Shown here in pieces: positions 12,682 to 13,573 of a stretch of DNA of 13,573 nt (its first letter is position 1; each line of letters starts with the position of its first letter). Origin of the DNA: 2-12-FULL-60-19 sp041483675. GTDB lineage: Bacteria > Desulfobacterota > Binatia > UBA9968. The translations under genes and the position numbers were made by a program. Location: contig JBGPGE010000119.1 in assembly GCA_041483675.1 (NCBI GenBank), positions 1-13,573 on the forward strand, in the 5' to 3' direction. The notes beneath the pieces are model-generated. The model did not search any database. It worked only from the letters and a program-made list of their open reading frames with translations, and had not been told where the DNA came from.

Positions 12682-13573
12682 CGAGCATGCCGGCAAAAAA
12701 AATGCCTCTGCGCACCCCCCTTCGGGTGCTGATCGTGGAAGACCGGGCGGCCGACGCCGAGCTGATGCTCTACGAGCTGGAGCGGTCCGGTTATGAACCC
12801 GTATGGCAGCGGGTCGAGAGCGAGGCCGACTACCTGAGCCAGCTTCAAACTGTCCCCGACATCATTCTAGCCGACCACACTCTCCCGGAATTCGGCGCGC
12901 GCCGGGCGTTGGATCTCTTAAAGGCCAGCGCCCTGGATATCCCGCTCATCGTGATCACAGGCAGCATCAGCGAGGAGGTCGCGGTCGAGCGGCTCAAGCA
13001 GGGCGCGACGGATTACATCCTGAAAGACCGCATGACGCGCCTGGGCGATTCGGTCAAGCGCGCGCTGAGAGAGAAGCAACTGCGCGACGAGAAGCGCCAG
13101 GCGGATGAGTCCCTCAAGAGCCGCTATCAGGAATTGCAAACTCTTCAGGAGGTCAGCCAGATCATCCTTACCGCGCCGGACATCCGGACTACCATGGAGA
13201 AGATCCTCGATAAAACCGCTGCTCTGGGCCCCTACGACATCGGCGTCATCCGTCTCTTGAATCCTGCGACGGATGTTCTCGAACCGACAGCCAGCCACGG
13301 CTATAGCGATCCAAAACATCTCGACGGTCATCGCAAGAAAGCGAGAGATGACGCAAGCGGACAGTTCTCTCTGCGGACGATGCAGCGGACGGGACCACGG
13401 GTAGAAGAAGACGTTCCCCGATGCGACGGGCTGCGCACGTGGAAGAAAGAAGGGGTCCAATCAGCCGTTCTCGTCCCCGTGCGCACGGCAAACGATATCC
13501 TGGGCGCTATTCAACTCGGCAGCCGCACGCCGCGAAAATTCCAGCCGGACGAAATCCGTTTGTTAGTGGCCAT
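12678..13573 (+). CDS. REC-GAF signalling protein, C-terminal part outside the window
   Basis: The frame is open to the end of the window (298 complete codons). It starts with ATG overlapping the previous stop (ATGA). REC domain about 15-130 with E21/D22, phospho-acceptor D66 (IILADHTLPEF), T94 (VITGSISEE) and K116 (YILKDR); then a coiled-coil linker about 131-155; then a GAF domain from about 155 (LQTLQEVSQIIL, GVIRLLNPATDVLEP, SAVLVPVRTANDILGAIQLGSR). This order is common in proteins that continue into more GAF/PAS domains and end in a histidine kinase or another output, but the output lies beyond the edge, so I leave it unnamed. The receiver carries a variant signature (ADHTLPEF rather than DxxMPxMDG), as in many REC domains fused to sensor modules. 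The operon order suggests it is downstream of the Rcp1-like receiver in a relay. Confidence 0.88.
   Translation, partial: MTSMPAKKMPLRTPLRVLIVEDRAADAELMLYELERSGYEPVWQRVESEADYLSQLQTVPDIILADHTLPEFGARRALDLLKASALDIPLIVITGSISEEVAVERLKQGATDYILKDRMTRLGDSVKRALREKQLRDEKRQADESLKSRYQELQTLQEVSQIILTAPDIRTTMEKILDKTAALGPYDIGVIRLLNPATDVLEPTASHGYSDPKHLDGHRKKARDDASGQFSLRTMQRTGPRVEEDVPRCDGLRTWKKEGVQSAVLVPVRTANDILGAIQLGSRTPRKFQPDEIRLLVA

Overview
The window looks like a GC-rich chromosomal segment from an uncultured soil or sediment bacterium with a Gram-negative style of signalling. Membrane-bound sensor kinases, dense start/stop overlaps and scattered low-complexity repeats are the basis. I cannot place it by phylum from sequence alone; a lineage such as Methylomirabilota, Binatota or a deltaproteobacterial group would fit, as a guess.

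Left part (1-2451, minus strand). A UbiD-family decarboxylase with all prFMN/metal/catalytic residues is followed after 24 bp by the start of a small helical protein of the TenA/haem-oxygenase-like (HDO) type, cut by the window edge. Upstream of the decarboxylase is a 200-bp repeat-bearing intergenic region, then a small exported protein of unknown function.

Middle (2599-4719). A plus-strand operon encodes a LysE-type exporter carrying a heptanucleotide tandem repeat, then a small beta-rich hypothetical protein. The third gene is a 73-codon reading frame interrupted by two UGA codons (UGA-CAC-AAC-AAC-UGA), followed by a perfect 7-bp hairpin with a G in its loop at SECIS distance. I read it as a candidate new selenoprotein with a UxxxU motif, the most interesting item here. 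Convergent to it is a second, complete HDO-family gene whose six predicted di-metal ligands are spaced almost as in chlamydial CADD.

Right part (4890-13573, plus strand). There are two signalling operons. The first encodes a 1437-residue membrane histidine kinase (sensor, HAMP, four GAFs, PAS, HisKA_3/HATPase), a four-helix-bundle protein of the S23/bAvd-like type, and a NarL/FixJ response regulator, all with overlapping stop/start codons. Polypurine repeats in inverted orientation border the four-helix-bundle gene and the regulator, and they encode the odd tail of the kinase and the odd head of the regulator. After a 229-bp regulatory gap with several dyads comes the second operon: a dCache-type histidine kinase, an Rcp1-like single-domain receiver, and a REC-GAF protein running off the window. 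Their products presumably form phosphorelays, but the signals are unknown.

No rRNA, tRNA, CRISPR array, transposase or phage gene was seen.
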